Assembly: GCF_001695575.1 (NCBI RefSeq)
Contig: NZ_LUAX01000003.1
Span: 62,001-126,000 of the forward strand
DNA from: Vibrio europaeus
GTDB lineage: Bacteria > Pseudomonadota > Gammaproteobacteria > Enterobacterales > Vibrionaceae
Reading direction: 5' to 3'
Length of the DNA stretch: 64,000 nt
Shown: positions 1 through 9,523 of the stretch, one piece after another
How positions within the stretch are numbered: position 1 is the stretch's first letter
Layout: every line of letters begins with the position of its first letter
The notes under the pieces: model-generated
Database searches by the model: none
Told to the model about the DNA's origin: nothing
What the model saw: only the letters and a program-made list of their open reading frames with translations
Translations under genes and position numbers: made by a program

Positions 1-48
1 TAACTAGATAACTAGATAACTAGATAACTAGATAACTAGATAACTAAA
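1..48. repeat. 8-bp tandem repeat TAACTAGA, running off left edge
   Basis: Five exact copies of the 8-mer TAACTAGA (1-40) are followed by one degenerate copy (TAACTAAA, 41-48). The array begins at base 1, so its true length is unknown. It directly abuts a set of small hairpins. A different 8-bp array lies next to a related element at 51921-51984. No spacers separate the units, so this is a simple tandem repeat and not a CRISPR array. Confidence 0.95.
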
Positions 49-62
49 GTTGCTCCGCTATG

Positions 63-145
63 GTTGAAAGGTCAACTCTAGCTTTCCAGAAGGGCGAAGC
101 CCGATCCCGTTTTCCATAAGCGAAGCGATCCATAGGACGAAGTCC
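63..145. repeat. Cluster of GAA-triloop mini-hairpins (dispersed element copy 1)
   Basis: Short perfect inverted repeats with GAA loops follow one another: GGGC-GAA-GCCC (92-102), GC-GAA-GC (120-126) and GGAC-GAA-GTCC (135-145). A looser pair GTTG/CAAC lies at 63-76. The stretch around 134-150 (TAGGACGAAGTCCGTTCTA) recurs exactly at 52036-52054 beside another 8-bp array, so this is a dispersed intergenic element. No coding potential is visible. Confidence 0.75.
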
Positions 146-162
146 GTTCTAACCCCCTAGAC

Positions 163-193
163 AAAAAAATGCCGCCTTAACTAAGGCGGCATT
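163..193 (-). terminator. Intrinsic terminator of prfC
   Basis: A GC-rich stem (168-179 pairing with 182-193, core GCCGCC/GGCGGC) is followed on the minus strand by a run of seven T (A run at 163-169). It lies about 150 bp beyond the prfC stop codon and ends that transcript. Confidence 0.85.
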
Positions 194-252
194 GATACAA
201 CTGAGATTATCACTCCATCTTCAAAGCATTTGTTGTGAGAGCAAGGCGACAA

Positions 253-303
253 GTAAACTCAGCCTTGGGAGCGTAGTACACTACGTGACCAAGGTGAGTT
301 TAC
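253..303. repeat. Long palindrome in the prfC 3' untranslated region
   Basis: GTAAACTCA (253-261) pairs with TGAGTTTAC (295-303), CCTTGG (263-268) with CCAAGG (289-294), and CGTAG (272-276) with CTACG (281-285). The result is one long hairpin with a single bulge. Flanking sequence out to about 215 and 341 is also loosely complementary (ATCTTC versus GAAGAT). The arrangement resembles palindromic units I recall as dispersed in Vibrio intergenic regions; only one copy is seen here. Confidence 0.75.
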
Positions 304-340
304 GCAGTCAACACCGCTATCGCAGCAAAGGCGAAGAAGA

Positions 341-1930
341 TTAGTGTTCGCGAGTTGCGCGGAATTCAACCTCTGGAAAACGCTCTTTCGCTAGATTCAA
401 GTTCACCATAGTTGGCGCGATGTAAGTTAGGTTATCACCACCATCTAGTGCTAGGTTGGTTTGGTTCTTACGCTGGAACTCATCCAGTTTCTTACCATCT
501 TCACACTCTACCCAGCGTGCGGTTGCGACGTTTACGCTTTCGTAGATCGCTTCTACGTTGTATTCCGCTTTCAGGCGCGCTACAACGACGTCAAACTGAA
601 GTACACCTACCGCACCTACGATTAGATCGTTGTTTTGTAGTGGGCGGAATACCTGTACTGCACCTTCTTCAGAAAGCTGTACTAGACCTTTTAGTAGCTG
701 TTTCTGCTTCAGTGGATCTCTTAGGCGAATACGGCGGAATAGCTCTGGAGCAAAGTTAGGAATGCCTGAGAACTTCAGCGCTTCACCTTGAGTAAAGGTA
801 TCACCAATCTGGATTGTACCGTGGTTGTGTAGACCAATAATATCACCTGCATAAGCGTTTTCTGCACGTGCACGGTCACCAGCCATAAAGGTTACCGCAT
901 CAGAAATATTGATTTGCTTACCGAGACGCACGTGATTCATCTTCATACCTTGCTTGTAGGTACCCGATACAATACGCATGAATGCAATACGGTCACGGTG
1001 CTTAGGATCCATGTTGGCTTGGATCTTAAATACGAACCCAGAGAAGTTTTCTTCAGTAGCTTCTACTGAACGCTCGTTAGCTTCGCGCGTCTGAGGAGCA
1101 GGTGCCCACTTAGTAAGACCTTCTAGCATGTGGTCAACACCAAAGTTACCTAGTGCAGTACCAAAATAGACGGGGGTTAATTCACCTTGCAGGAACAGCT
1201 CAAGATCAAACTCAGGACAAGCTCCCATAACTAACTCAAGCTCCTCTCGGACACTTTCAGCAAGGTCTGCGCCCACTGCTTCGTCTAGCTCTGGATTATC
1301 AAGCCCTTTGATGGTGCGTACTTCTTGAATCTCATGACCATGACCAGATTCATAAAGAATCGTTTCATCACGGTGAATGTGATAAACGCCTTTAAACTCT
1401 TTACCACAACCGATTGGCCAAGAGATAGGCGCACACATCATGCCTAGCTCACTTTCAACCTCGTCTAGGACTTCCATTGGGTCACGAACATCGCGGTCTA
1501 ATTTGTTCATGAAAGTGACGATTGGTGTATCACGTAAACGTGTTACTTCCATCAATTTACGAGTACGGTCCTCGACACCTTTCGCTGCGTCGATTACCAT
1601 CAAACAGGAGTCAACCGCCGTCAGTGTACGATAAGTATCTTCCGAGAAGTCTTCGTGTCCAGGGGTATCGAGAAGGTTCACCAAACAATCGTTGAACGGA
1701 AACTGCATTACAGACGTTGTTACCGAGATACCACGCTCTTTCTCCATCTCCATCCAGTCAGATTTTGCGTGTTGAGCTGAGCCACGGCCTTTGACAGTAC
1801 CCGCTGTTTGGATAGCACGTCCGAACAATAGTACTTTTTCTGTAATCGTGGTTTTACCCGCATCCGGGTGCGAGATAATAGCGAATGTTCTACGTTTAGA
1901 CACTTCGCCTAGAAATGGAGTATTTGACAT
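341..1930 (-). CDS. prfC: Peptide chain release factor 3 (RF3)
   Basis: Class II release-factor GTPase that recycles RF1/RF2 from the ribosome after peptide release in the cytoplasm. At 529 residues it has the normal family length. The GTPase motifs are intact: P-loop HPDAGKTT (21-28), switch I RGISVT (66-71), DTPGH (88-92) and NKLD (142-145). The C-terminal half is the usual EF-G-like domains II and III. It is transcribed away from the divergent GGDEF/EAL gene, with 213 bp between the two starts. The start ATG has only a weak purine-rich sequence (GAAGAAG) upstream. The 3' untranslated region carries a long palindrome and then the terminator. In E. coli prfC also lies near holD-rimI, and here those genes are about 2.3 kb away. 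Confidence 0.97.
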   Translation of the reverse strand: MSNTPFLGEVSKRRTFAIISHPDAGKTTITEKVLLFGRAIQTAGTVKGRGSAQHAKSDWMEMEKERGISVTTSVMQFPFNDCLVNLLDTPGHEDFSEDTYRTLTAVDSCLMVIDAAKGVEDRTRKLMEVTRLRDTPIVTFMNKLDRDVRDPMEVLDEVESELGMMCAPISWPIGCGKEFKGVYHIHRDETILYESGHGHEIQEVRTIKGLDNPELDEAVGADLAESVREELELVMGACPEFDLELFLQGELTPVYFGTALGNFGVDHMLEGLTKWAPAPQTREANERSVEATEENFSGFVFKIQANMDPKHRDRIAFMRIVSGTYKQGMKMNHVRLGKQINISDAVTFMAGDRARAENAYAGDIIGLHNHGTIQIGDTFTQGEALKFSGIPNFAPELFRRIRLRDPLKQKQLLKGLVQLSEEGAVQVFRPLQNNDLIVGAVGVLQFDVVVARLKAEYNVEAIYESVNVATARWVECEDGKKLDEFQRKNQTNLALDGGDNLTYIAPTMVNLNLAKERFPEVEFRATREH

Positions 1931-2143
1931 GAAAGGTTCTTCTTCTGTCTAAGCGCTAGAGAAGGCAAGTAATACCCTAGCGTAAATGGTCGATTCAATT
2001 TTGCGCGGTATTTTCGCTTATAATGGACTGTGGGGCAACTTCAACAGCGAAATTGACTCAAAATCAACGTCAATTTCTCTGTCTATTAAAATATCAATGA
2101 AATTGGGCTATAACTAAAGGAGTAGAGGGAACCGATCTGAACT

Positions 2144-4195
2144 ATGCCTAAAAGCAAGAAAATAAACTCACTCGCTTTTCGTCAAGCGAAAACAGTATTC
2201 CTAGTTTCCGTTATTCTAGGGATCTGCTTTAGCTTTTATCATATCTTGGTGGATCTCCATCAGGAGCAAAAGCGCATAGAAGAACACTACCAGTTCAAGC
2301 TCCTACAGAACTATTCTAATGCCAGTCAAGCTGCCTACCACCTCAATCAGTTATTGGCAGAACAAGTTGCGTCTAGCTTGATGATGGACAATGCGGTCTA
2401 CAAGGTGCAAATTGTCGATGACTTTGGCGATACGCTAACAGAGAAAGAGCGCAATGTGTCACTCCAAGGTGATTTTACTGAAGCTCTGTCTAGCTATCTA
2501 ACCCCAACGACGCCGATTTATACCACTGACTTGCATCAACCCAACTCACACGTTGTGGTCGGAACCTTAAGCTTCTCCGTCAATGGCGCTAACATTGCCA
2601 AAGACTTTATTGCCAAAACCAGTCAAATACTGCTGTTTGACCTGTTTCGAAACATCCTTTTAACGTCAATCCTATTGATGTTCTTCTATCAAAAGCTATC
2701 CAAACCACTGGTTACGTTAATAGAGTGGGTTCGTTCACTACAAAATACCAAAAGTGACCTTCCGCCACCGACGCTCTATCGAGATGATGAGCTTGGCCAG
2801 TTAGCTAAAACCTTCCATACCCTATGGAAAGAGAGAGAAGCTGCTGCAGTACAGCTCAATCAGCTGGCTTACTACGACTCTCTAACTGGGTTAGCTAACC
2901 GCAGTTTACTTTTGCAAATGCTCAAAGACTCGATTGAAGAAGCCAATAATAATAACCAAGCGGGTGCACTTTTCTATTTAGATTTAGACAGATTTAAAAC
3001 CATCAATGACTCTCTCGGTCATACGATTGGGGATAACTTAATTAAGGCGATATCAAAACGGATCGAAGCTTGGCTGCGAGATGACTTTACCGCGGCTCGT
3101 ATCGGCGGGGATGAGTTTACTATCTTACTGCCCAATACTAGCGCAGACAAAGCTCATGAGTTTGCTCAGCAGCTCCTTGCTCTTATCTCCAACCCATACT
3201 CTATTGATGACCATCAGCTCTACTGTACGGTCAGTGTCGGCATCGCTATCTTCCCATCGGTGGGTAGCACCAATATCGATGTGTTACGCCAAGCTGATAC
3301 CGCCCTTTACCGCGCCAAAACAGCAGGGCGAAACAAATACATGTTCTATGAACCAGAGATGCAGGCTCAGGTAGAATCTTTCCTAGAAATTGAAAAAGGC
3401 CTCCATGAAGCACTCAACCAAGGGCAGCTTGAGCTTTATTACCAACCTCAGGTCGATGACAATCACAATATCATTGGCGTTGAAGCTCTGATTCGTTGGA
3501 ACCACCCACAAAAAGGGGTGTTACCTCCTGGGGTGTTTATGCCTATCGCCGAAGAGACAGGTCAAATCCTGCAAATTGGTAATTGGATCATTGAGCAAGC
3601 TTGCTATCAATTTTCTCACTGGAAGAAAGAAGGGATACTCCCAAGCACTTTCCGCAGACTGGCAATTAACATCAGTCCATTACAGTTTTCTCAACCGTCG
3701 TTTGTGGAGCACATCGTTGACTCCCTCGCCCAAGCGGATATTGATGGTGAACATATTGAGCTAGAGATTACCGAGAACCTACTGTTAGAGAATGTCGAAG
3801 CAGCAATTCAGAAAATGGCAGAATTAAAAGAGCACAACCTCAAAACATCGATCGATGATTTCGGTACTGGATACTCTTCACTACGTTATTTGAAACACCT
3901 GTCTGTCGACGTACTAAAAATCGACCGCTCCTTCGTTACCCAGTTGCATTTAGATGAGAGTGACCAAGCGATCGTTGATACCATCATTATGACCGCTCGT
4001 AGACTCAATCTAGAAGTGATTGCGGAAGGTGTCGAAGATGCTAATGAGCTCAATGCGCTTAAACAACTCGGTTGTGCTCAATTCCAAGGCTACCTGTTTG
4101 ATAAACCTTTACCAGCCTCGGAACTGAATGAGCGGTTTGAAAAGAACTTTTACCCCGTAGAAGGCCCTTCGGTCGTCAAAGCCGTACAAAAGTAG
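2144..4195 (+). CDS. Membrane GGDEF/EAL cyclic-di-GMP enzyme (RocS/CdgC-like)
   Basis: Inner-membrane protein of 683 residues predicted to make or degrade cyclic-di-GMP. Domain order: a transmembrane helix (about 17-37), a periplasmic segment, a second helix (about 165-187), a HAMP-like linker, GGDEF (motif GGDEF at 321-325) and EAL (EAL at 447-449). Both catalytic motifs are intact. The EAL side keeps LEITEN, DDFGTGYSS, LKIDRSF, the AEGVE glutamate and QGYLFDKP, so phosphodiesterase activity is likely. I see no RxxD inhibitory site just before GGDEF. V. cholerae encodes GGDEF/EAL proteins of this type (RocS, CdgC) in this part of chromosome I; which one is the ortholog cannot be settled here. 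It converges on rimI with 4 bp between the stop codons. Confidence 0.9.
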   Translation: MPKSKKINSLAFRQAKTVFLVSVILGICFSFYHILVDLHQEQKRIEEHYQFKLLQNYSNASQAAYHLNQLLAEQVASSLMMDNAVYKVQIVDDFGDTLTEKERNVSLQGDFTEALSSYLTPTTPIYTTDLHQPNSHVVVGTLSFSVNGANIAKDFIAKTSQILLFDLFRNILLTSILLMFFYQKLSKPLVTLIEWVRSLQNTKSDLPPPTLYRDDELGQLAKTFHTLWKEREAAAVQLNQLAYYDSLTGLANRSLLLQMLKDSIEEANNNNQAGALFYLDLDRFKTINDSLGHTIGDNLIKAISKRIEAWLRDDFTAARIGGDEFTILLPNTSADKAHEFAQQLLALISNPYSIDDHQLYCTVSVGIAIFPSVGSTNIDVLRQADTALYRAKTAGRNKYMFYEPEMQAQVESFLEIEKGLHEALNQGQLELYYQPQVDDNHNIIGVEALIRWNHPQKGVLPPGVFMPIAEETGQILQIGNWIIEQACYQFSHWKKEGILPSTFRRLAINISPLQFSQPSFVEHIVDSLAQADIDGEHIELEITENLLLENVEAAIQKMAELKEHNLKTSIDDFGTGYSSLRYLKHLSVDVLKIDRSFVTQLHLDESDQAIVDTIIMTARRLNLEVIAEGVEDANELNALKQLGCAQFQGYLFDKPLPASELNERFEKNFYPVEGPSVVKAVQK

Positions 4196-4199
4196 CTGT

Positions 4200-4649
4200 C
4201 TAAAAAAAGATATAACTCATGATGATCGCATCTTCTTTGCCTGACGTTGTCGGGTAGTAGTTGATGCGGCGATCAACTTCATTAAAGCCAATCGATTCGT
4301 AGAGACCAAACGCACTGCTATTGCTTTCTCGCACCTCTAACCAAGCGCTGTCAGCCTTATCTTGCTCGCAAATATCTAGGAAAGCTTCCATTAACTGCTT
4401 GCCATAACCTTGCCCCTGCTGAGTAGGATTAACCGCAACATTAAGCAAAGTGACTTCACCAACGATATTCTGGGCATAGAAATAGCCCACGACTTGGTTT
4501 TCAACTACCAACACATGGTGGCGCGCACCGCGACTATTTAGGTCACGGATCATGGTTTCAGACCAAGGGTGAGAGTGGGCACTTCGCTCAATATTCCACA
4601 CTTGATCAAGATGCTCTAATGCGAGCGGTAAAATTGAAGATTGGCTCAT
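4200..4649 (-). CDS. rimI: Ribosomal protein S18 alanine N-acetyltransferase
   Basis: GNAT-family acetyltransferase that modifies the N-terminal alanine of ribosomal protein S18. The acetyl-CoA motif QQGQGYGKQLM is present, followed by the usual ESIGFNEVDRRINYYP region. I chose the ATG at 4649 (MSQSSILPL, 149 residues) because it matches the normal family length. The frame stays open a further 23 codons into holD, but that extension has no family counterpart. It starts 13 bp after the holD stop codon, so the two form one minus-strand operon, as in E. coli. Confidence 0.92.
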   Translation of the reverse strand: MSQSSILPLALEHLDQVWNIERSAHSHPWSETMIRDLNSRGARHHVLVVENQVVGYFYAQNIVGEVTLLNVAVNPTQQGQGYGKQLMEAFLDICEQDKADSAWLEVRESNSSAFGLYESIGFNEVDRRINYYPTTSGKEDAIIMSYIFF

Positions 4650-4662
4650 AAGGGGGTCACGA

Positions 4663-5070
4663 TTACTGATAAGAACAGATCTGTTGCCAAAGGGCTCGGC
4701 GTTGTTCGTTGTTACCATCTACCTGAGTCAGTAATGGGGAAACAAGCGCTTTAGCTTCCAGACGATCTTGCTGATCGCATCCGGCAAACCAAATCCACTC
4801 TAGATGATGATTATCGTTATCGAGTTGGCTCAATTGCTCTGGAGTAACATGTAGAGCCTGTTCAAGTGACAACTTGATGCTTTTTATTACCCGCTCAAAC
4901 ATCTCTGCCGTTTTCCCCTGAGGAAGTTGAGGAGAAACAAGCAGCAATTTACAGTTATCAGGCAAGATCAGTTGTGGTGATTGGTATCCCAATAACCTTT
5001 CAGGGTGTGCCAGCTGATAGCACTGGATTCCCATTTCTTGTAAATACTCTTGCTGTGGCATATCAATCAT
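4663..5070 (-). CDS. holD: DNA polymerase III psi subunit
   Basis: Small clamp-loader subunit that links the chi subunit, and through it single-stranded-DNA-binding protein, to the DNA polymerase III holoenzyme. The match to HolD is modest but clear: an N-terminal LQEMGIQCYQL segment, a central LLLVSPQLP segment, and the C-terminal RRALWQQICSY, almost identical to the E. coli end. Three ATGs are possible: 5124, 5070 and 5061. I chose 5070 (135 residues) because it gives the E. coli N-terminal length and follows AAGG, but the start is uncertain. It sits upstream of rimI and is separated from glmM by a strong terminator. Confidence 0.8.
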   Translation of the reverse strand: MIDMPQQEYLQEMGIQCYQLAHPERLLGYQSPQLILPDNCKLLLVSPQLPQGKTAEMFERVIKSIKLSLEQALHVTPEQLSQLDNDNHHLEWIWFAGCDQQDRLEAKALVSPLLTQVDGNNEQRRALWQQICSYQ

Positions 5071-5144
5071 CACCCTTAAAATCGCACTAATCGTACCATA
5101 ACAACCCCAGTTCCAATCAAGCATTTGTCTGGGTAACGCACAAT

Positions 5145-5169
5145 AAAAAGCGCCGCCCGAAGGCAGCGC
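5145..5169 (-). terminator. Intrinsic terminator of glmM with UUCG loop
   Basis: On the minus strand GCGCTGCC and GGCGGCGC form an eight-pair stem closed by a TTCG tetraloop (5150-5169) and followed by five T (5145-5149). It lies 25 bp beyond the glmM stop codon and insulates glmM from holD. Confidence 0.9.
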
Positions 5170-5193
5170 TCTAAACTCAGCAATAGCTGCAAT

Positions 5194-6534
5194 CTAGAAA
5201 CTCGACTTAACGGCTTCGGCAATCTTCAACGCAGAAGACTGAACTAGCTCTGCATCTTCACCTTCAACCATGACGCGAATTAGAGGCTCTGTACCTGACT
5301 TGCGTAGCAATACACGTCCTTTGTCACCCAATTCTGCTTCCACTTCAACCACTGACGCTTTCACAGCATCCGCTTCTAGTGGGTTAGAATCACCAGAGAA
5401 ACGAACATTCTCAAGAACTTGCGGGTAAAGAGTCATGCCTTGCGAAAGCTCGTGGAGAGACATATCACTGCCTACAACCGATGCAAGCACCTGAAGCGCA
5501 GCAACAATGGCATCACCCGTCGTCACTTTATCTAGCAGAATAACGTGACCTGAGTTCTCAGCGCCGATTTTCCAGCCTTTTTCTAGTAGTTGCTCCATAA
5601 CGTAGCGGTCACCAACAGCAGCGCGTACAAATGGAATGCCTAGCTGTTTTAAGCCATTTTCCATACCAAGGTTGGTCATCAGCGTACCAACGACACCACC
5701 TTTTAGCTCACCGCGACGCAGGGCATCACGTGCGATAATGTAAGCAATTTGGTCACCATCAATCTTGTTACCTAGGTGATCAACCATGATGATACGGTCG
5801 CCATCGCCATCGAAAGCCAAACCAAGCTCTGCACCTTCTTCAACCACACGTTTCTGCAGTGCACGTACATCGGTAGCGCCAACTTCTGCGTTAATGTTGG
5901 TACCGTTAGGCTCAATACCCATGGAGATCACTTCTGCACCTAGCTCGCTAAACACAGCTGGAGCAATATGGTAAGTCGCACCATGGGCGCAATCGACCAC
6001 GATTTTTTTACCCGCTAGACTTAGTTCTGATGGGAAAGTGCTCTTACAAAATTCAATATAACGGCCCGCAGCGTCGTTAAGACGGCTTGCTTTACCAAGT
6101 AGTGCCGACTCCACACATTCAATGTCTTTATCAAGCTCTGCTTCAATCGCCAACTCAATATCATCTGGTAATTTAGTGCCTTCTGACGAGAAGAACTTAA
6201 TGCCGTTATCGTAATATGGGTTGTGCGATGCTGAAATCACGATGCCCGCTTCTGCACGGAAAGTTTGCGTCAGGTATGCGACTGCCGGTGTTGGCATTGG
6301 GCCTGTAAAGGTCGCTTTTAACCCTGCTGCGGCCAAACCCGCCTCAAGAGCAGACTCAAGCATGTAACCTGAAATGCGTGTGTCCTTACCTATGATTACT
6401 TTCTTTGTACCCTGCTTAGCCAATACGCGACCCGCAGCCCAGCCTAGCTTAAGCACAAAATCTGGAGTAATTGGGTACTGGCCCACTTTGCCACGTACAC
6501 CATCCGTACCAAAATAACGTCTCTTATCAGACAT
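5194..6534 (-). CDS. glmM: Phosphoglucosamine mutase
   Basis: Interconverts glucosamine-6-phosphate and glucosamine-1-phosphate on the route to UDP-GlcNAc for peptidoglycan and LPS. At 446 residues it has normal length. The phosphoserine loop is SASHNP with the catalytic Ser at 103, the metal loop is DGDGDR, and the phosphate-binding loop near the C-terminus is [12 protein letters not shown]. The start has a good ribosome site (AAGGA). It follows folP by 29 bp in the order ftsH-folP-glmM shared with E. coli. The secG and tRNA-Leu genes that commonly follow glmM are absent; holD comes next instead. Confidence 0.97.
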   Translation of the reverse strand: MSDKRRYFGTDGVRGKVGQYPITPDFVLKLGWAAGRVLAKQGTKKVIIGKDTRISGYMLESALEAGLAAAGLKATFTGPMPTPAVAYLTQTFRAEAGIVISASHNPYYDNGIKFFSSEGTKLPDDIELAIEAELDKDIECVESALLGKASRLNDAAGRYIEFCKSTFPSELSLAGKKIVVDCAHGATYHIAPAVFSELGAEVISMGIEPNGTNINAEVGATDVRALQKRVVEEGAELGLAFDGDGDRIIMVDHLGNKIDGDQIAYIIARDALRRGELKGGVVGTLMTNLGMENGLKQLGIPFVRAAVGDRYVMEQLLEKGWKIGAENSGHVILLDKVTTGDAIVAALQVLASVVGSDMSLHELSQGMTLYPQVLENVRFSGDSNPLEADAVKASVVEVEAELGDKGRVLLRKSGTEPLIRVMVEGEDAELVQSSALKIAEAVKSSF

Positions 6535-6563
6535 GGTTGTTCCTTTTTATCTTTCTATTCTGC

Positions 6564-7394
6564 TCAATTATTCGCTTTGGTCATTGAGACAATTTTCATA
6601 GCATCAAGCGTTTGTTCAAAATCGTGCACGCGAATGATTTGCGCACCTTTCATTGCGGCGATTGTAGCGCATGCCACGCTCGCTGACACGCACTCAGCCG
6701 GAGCTTTGTCGAGGAGTTTGAAGATCATAGATTTTCTCGACATCCCTGCAAGAACTGGCAACCCAAATTGATGAAATTCTTCTAGGTGAGACAGCATCTG
6801 ATAGTTGTGTTCTAGTGTTTTACCAAAGCCAAACCCGGGGTCAAGTATCAGCTTTTCACGCTCGATACCAACTTCAGCACACGCTTCAATACGCTGTTGT
6901 AAAAACTCACCGACCTCTTTTACCAGATCATCGTAATGCGGATTAGATTGCATGGTACGAGGCTGGCCTTGCATATGCATTAAACAGATAGGTAATCCTG
7001 TTTCTGCCGCTACCTCAAGCGCTCCAGGCTCTTGCAAAGCTCTGACGTCATTAATGATATCAGCGCCCGCTTCAGCCGCTTGGTGCATCACTTCTGCTTT
7101 GCTGGTATCAATAGAAATCCACACGTCAGATTGCGCACGAATCGCTTTAATCACTGGAATGGTTCGTTGAAGCTCTTCAGCTAATTCAACATCTGGAGCA
7201 CCAGGGCGGGTTGACTCACCGCCAATATCAATAATGGTCACACCTGAGTCAATCATACGCTGAGCTTGAACAAGCGCATCTTCTAGAGCGCGAAACTGAC
7301 CGCCATCAGAAAAAGAGTCAGGGGTAACATTCAGAATCCCCATCACTTGTGGCTGAGATAAATCGAGAGTTTTATTATTTGCTTTTAGGATCAT
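6564..7394 (-). CDS. folP: Dihydropteroate synthase
   Basis: Condenses p-aminobenzoate with hydroxymethyl-dihydropterin pyrophosphate in folate synthesis and is the sulfonamide target. Signature segments are ILNVTPDSFSDGG near the N-terminus, the IDIGGESTRPGA loop, NDVRAL, and the C-terminal IIRVHD. I chose ATG at 7394 (MILKAN, 276 residues); a GTG two codons upstream (7400) is in frame. Neither has a free Shine-Dalgarno sequence. The hairpin of the ftsH terminator occupies 7403-7426 and holds the only nearby G-rich stretch. Translation may therefore depend on readthrough or refolding. It is cotranscribed with glmM. Confidence 0.95.
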   Translation of the reverse strand: MILKANNKTLDLSQPQVMGILNVTPDSFSDGGQFRALEDALVQAQRMIDSGVTIIDIGGESTRPGAPDVELAEELQRTIPVIKAIRAQSDVWISIDTSKAEVMHQAAEAGADIINDVRALQEPGALEVAAETGLPICLMHMQGQPRTMQSNPHYDDLVKEVGEFLQQRIEACAEVGIEREKLILDPGFGFGKTLEHNYQMLSHLEEFHQFGLPVLAGMSRKSMIFKLLDKAPAECVSASVACATIAAMKGAQIIRVHDFEQTLDAMKIVSMTKANN

Positions 7395-7400
7395 AAACAC

Positions 7401-7426
7401 AAAAACCCCGAGTTGCCTCGGGGTTT
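7401..7426 (-). terminator. Intrinsic terminator after ftsH, abutting the folP start
   Basis: AAACCCCGAG (7403-7412) and CTCGGGGTTT (7417-7426) form a perfect ten-pair stem with a four-base loop. On the minus strand it is followed by TTTTT. It lies between the ftsH stop codon and the folP ATG, only 7 bases from the latter, so it is both an end signal for ftsH and part of the folP leader. Confidence 0.88.
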
Positions 7427-7442
7427 CTCTTAATCATAACAA

Positions 7443-9416
7443 TTATTCTGAGTCTTTCTTCTCAGTCGCTTCCGCTGACGTGCTCTCTTGAGAAGTCGCT
7501 GCGTCGTCCGCTTTCGCTTCAGTGGCAGGAGCCTCTTCCGCTTTACCCTCTGACTTACCTTCAGGTTTCGCGTCTGACTTGTTGCTCGGGTTATCACCCC
7601 AACCTGCAGGCTCACGGATATCTGCTTTACGTTCCATTAGGTCATCAATCTGACCTGCATCAATGGTCTCGTACTTCATCAACGCATCTTTCATTGCGTG
7701 CATGATATCCATGTTGTCTTCAAGGATCTGTTTCGCACGCGCATAGTTGCTGTCAATCAAGTGGCGAACTTCGTCATCAATAAGTTTCGCCGTATCATCA
7801 GACATATGTTTAGTCTGAGTTACGCTACGGCCAAGGAACACTTCACCTTCATCTTCTGCATAGAGAAGAGGACCAAGTTTTGCCGAGAAACCCCACTGAG
7901 TCACCATCTTACGCGCGATATCAGTTGCACGTTCGATATCGTTCGAAGCACCCGTTGATACTTTGTCTGCACCGTAGATTAGCTCTTCGGCAAGTCGACC
8001 ACCGTATAGACTCGAAATCATAGACTCTAGGTGCTGACGAGACATGCTTACACGATCTTGCTCTGGTAAGTACATTGTCACACCAAGAGCACGACCACGT
8101 GGAATAATAGATACCTTGTACACTGGATCATGTTCAGGAACTAGACGACCAACAATCGCGTGACCCGCTTCGTGGTAAGCCGTTGACTCTTTCGTCTCTT
8201 CCGACATCACCATAGAACGGCGCTCTGCACCCATCATAATTTTGTCTTTCGCTAGCTCAAACTCAACCATAGATACGTTGCGCTTGTTACCACGTGCAGC
8301 GAATAGCGCCGCTTCGTTAACAAGGTTTGCTAGGTCTGCACCTGAGAAACCTGGTGTACCACGTGCAATTAGCGATGGCTCTACATCACCGGCTAGCGGC
8401 ACTTTACGCATGTGAACTTTAAGGATCTGCTCACGACCACGTACATCTGGTAGACCAACCACAACTTGGCGGTCAAAACGGCCAGGACGAAGTAATGCTG
8501 GGTCTAGTACGTCTGGACGGTTAGTTGCAGCAATAACGATAATACCTTCATTACCTTCGAAACCATCCATCTCAACTAGCATTTGGTTAAGAGTTTGCTC
8601 ACGTTCATCGTGACCACCACCGACACCAGCACCACGCTGACGACCTACCGCATCAATCTCATCGATAAAGATGATACAAGGCGCCGCTTTCTTCGCTTGT
8701 TCGAACATGTCACGTACACGAGATGCACCAACACCAACAAACATTTCAACGAAGTCAGAACCAGAGATAGTAAAGAAAGGTACTTTCGCTTCACCGGCAA
8801 TCGCTTTCGCCAGTAGCGTTTTACCTGTACCTGGAGGACCGACCATCAGAACACCTGTTGGGATCTTACCGCCCAGCTTCTGGAAACGGCTTGGGTCACG
8901 TAGGTAGTCAACCAGCTCTTTAACGTCTTCTTTTGCTTCGTCACAACCAGCAACGTCAGCAAAAGTTGTTTTGATTTGTTCTTCGCTCATCATACGAGCT
9001 TTACTCTTACCGAAAGACATCGCGCCTTTACCGCCGCCGCCTTGCATTTGACGCATGAAGAAAATCCACACACCAATCAGTAAGATCATAGGGAACCAAG
9101 AAATAAAGATAGTACCTAGCAGGCTTTGCTCTTCTGGAGGTGTGCCTTGTACTTTCACATTTTGGTTAATTAAGTCATCAAGTAGCTTCTGGTCGTAGAC
9201 CGGCATGTAAGTAACATAACGCGAGCCGCCGCCACGACGTGTGAAAGTGATTTCACCGTCTTTAAAAGTTGCTTCCTGAATCTGGCCTTGGCCAACTTCC
9301 TGTACAAACGTGGTGTAATCCACCGCTCTGCCATTGCTCTCTCCAGGGCCAAAGCTCTGGAAAACCGACATCAATACGACAGCGATAACAAGCCACAGAA
9401 TTAAATTTTTTGCCAT
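7443..9416 (-). CDS. ftsH: ATP-dependent zinc metalloprotease FtsH
   Basis: Membrane-anchored AAA+ protease that degrades unassembled membrane proteins and unstable regulators; E. coli FtsH also controls LpxC and sigma-32. Two transmembrane helices flank a short periplasmic domain. Then come Walker A GPPGTGKT, Walker B FIDEID, the second region of homology ending LLRPGRFDR, and the zinc site HEAGH. The C-terminal tail is long, low-complexity and rich in Glu, Ala and Lys. I chose ATG 9416 (MAKNLILW, 657 residues). A TTG three codons upstream (MSDMAKN) with GAGAGG before it is an alternative, as also noted for E. coli. It follows rlmE in the conserved rlmE-ftsH order. Confidence 0.97.
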   Translation of the reverse strand: MAKNLILWLVIAVVLMSVFQSFGPGESNGRAVDYTTFVQEVGQGQIQEATFKDGEITFTRRGGGSRYVTYMPVYDQKLLDDLINQNVKVQGTPPEEQSLLGTIFISWFPMILLIGVWIFFMRQMQGGGGKGAMSFGKSKARMMSEEQIKTTFADVAGCDEAKEDVKELVDYLRDPSRFQKLGGKIPTGVLMVGPPGTGKTLLAKAIAGEAKVPFFTISGSDFVEMFVGVGASRVRDMFEQAKKAAPCIIFIDEIDAVGRQRGAGVGGGHDEREQTLNQMLVEMDGFEGNEGIIVIAATNRPDVLDPALLRPGRFDRQVVVGLPDVRGREQILKVHMRKVPLAGDVEPSLIARGTPGFSGADLANLVNEAALFAARGNKRNVSMVEFELAKDKIMMGAERRSMVMSEETKESTAYHEAGHAIVGRLVPEHDPVYKVSIIPRGRALGVTMYLPEQDRVSMSRQHLESMISSLYGGRLAEELIYGADKVSTGASNDIERATDIARKMVTQWGFSAKLGPLLYAEDEGEVFLGRSVTQTKHMSDDTAKLIDDEVRHLIDSNYARAKQILEDNMDIMHAMKDALMKYETIDAGQIDDLMERKADIREPAGWGDNPSNKSDAKPEGKSEGKAEEAPATEAKADDAATSQESTSAEATEKKDSE

Positions 9417-9523
9417 GTCACTCAAGGTGTCAGCCTCTCGATAACTAATTGTAATTAAAGGTAGGGTACTACAGTTTATAACCTGTAGCTATAGTGTTAA
9501 CTAACCCGTCAAAGGGCAAATAG

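Noticed and set aside
1..48. Possible CRISPR array
   Set aside because: Units are 8 bp with no spacers, and no cas gene is present. The same holds for 51921-51984.
4650..4718. Longer RimI beginning 23 codons upstream
   Set aside because: The extension lies inside holD and has no counterpart in the family; MSQSSILPL gives normal length.
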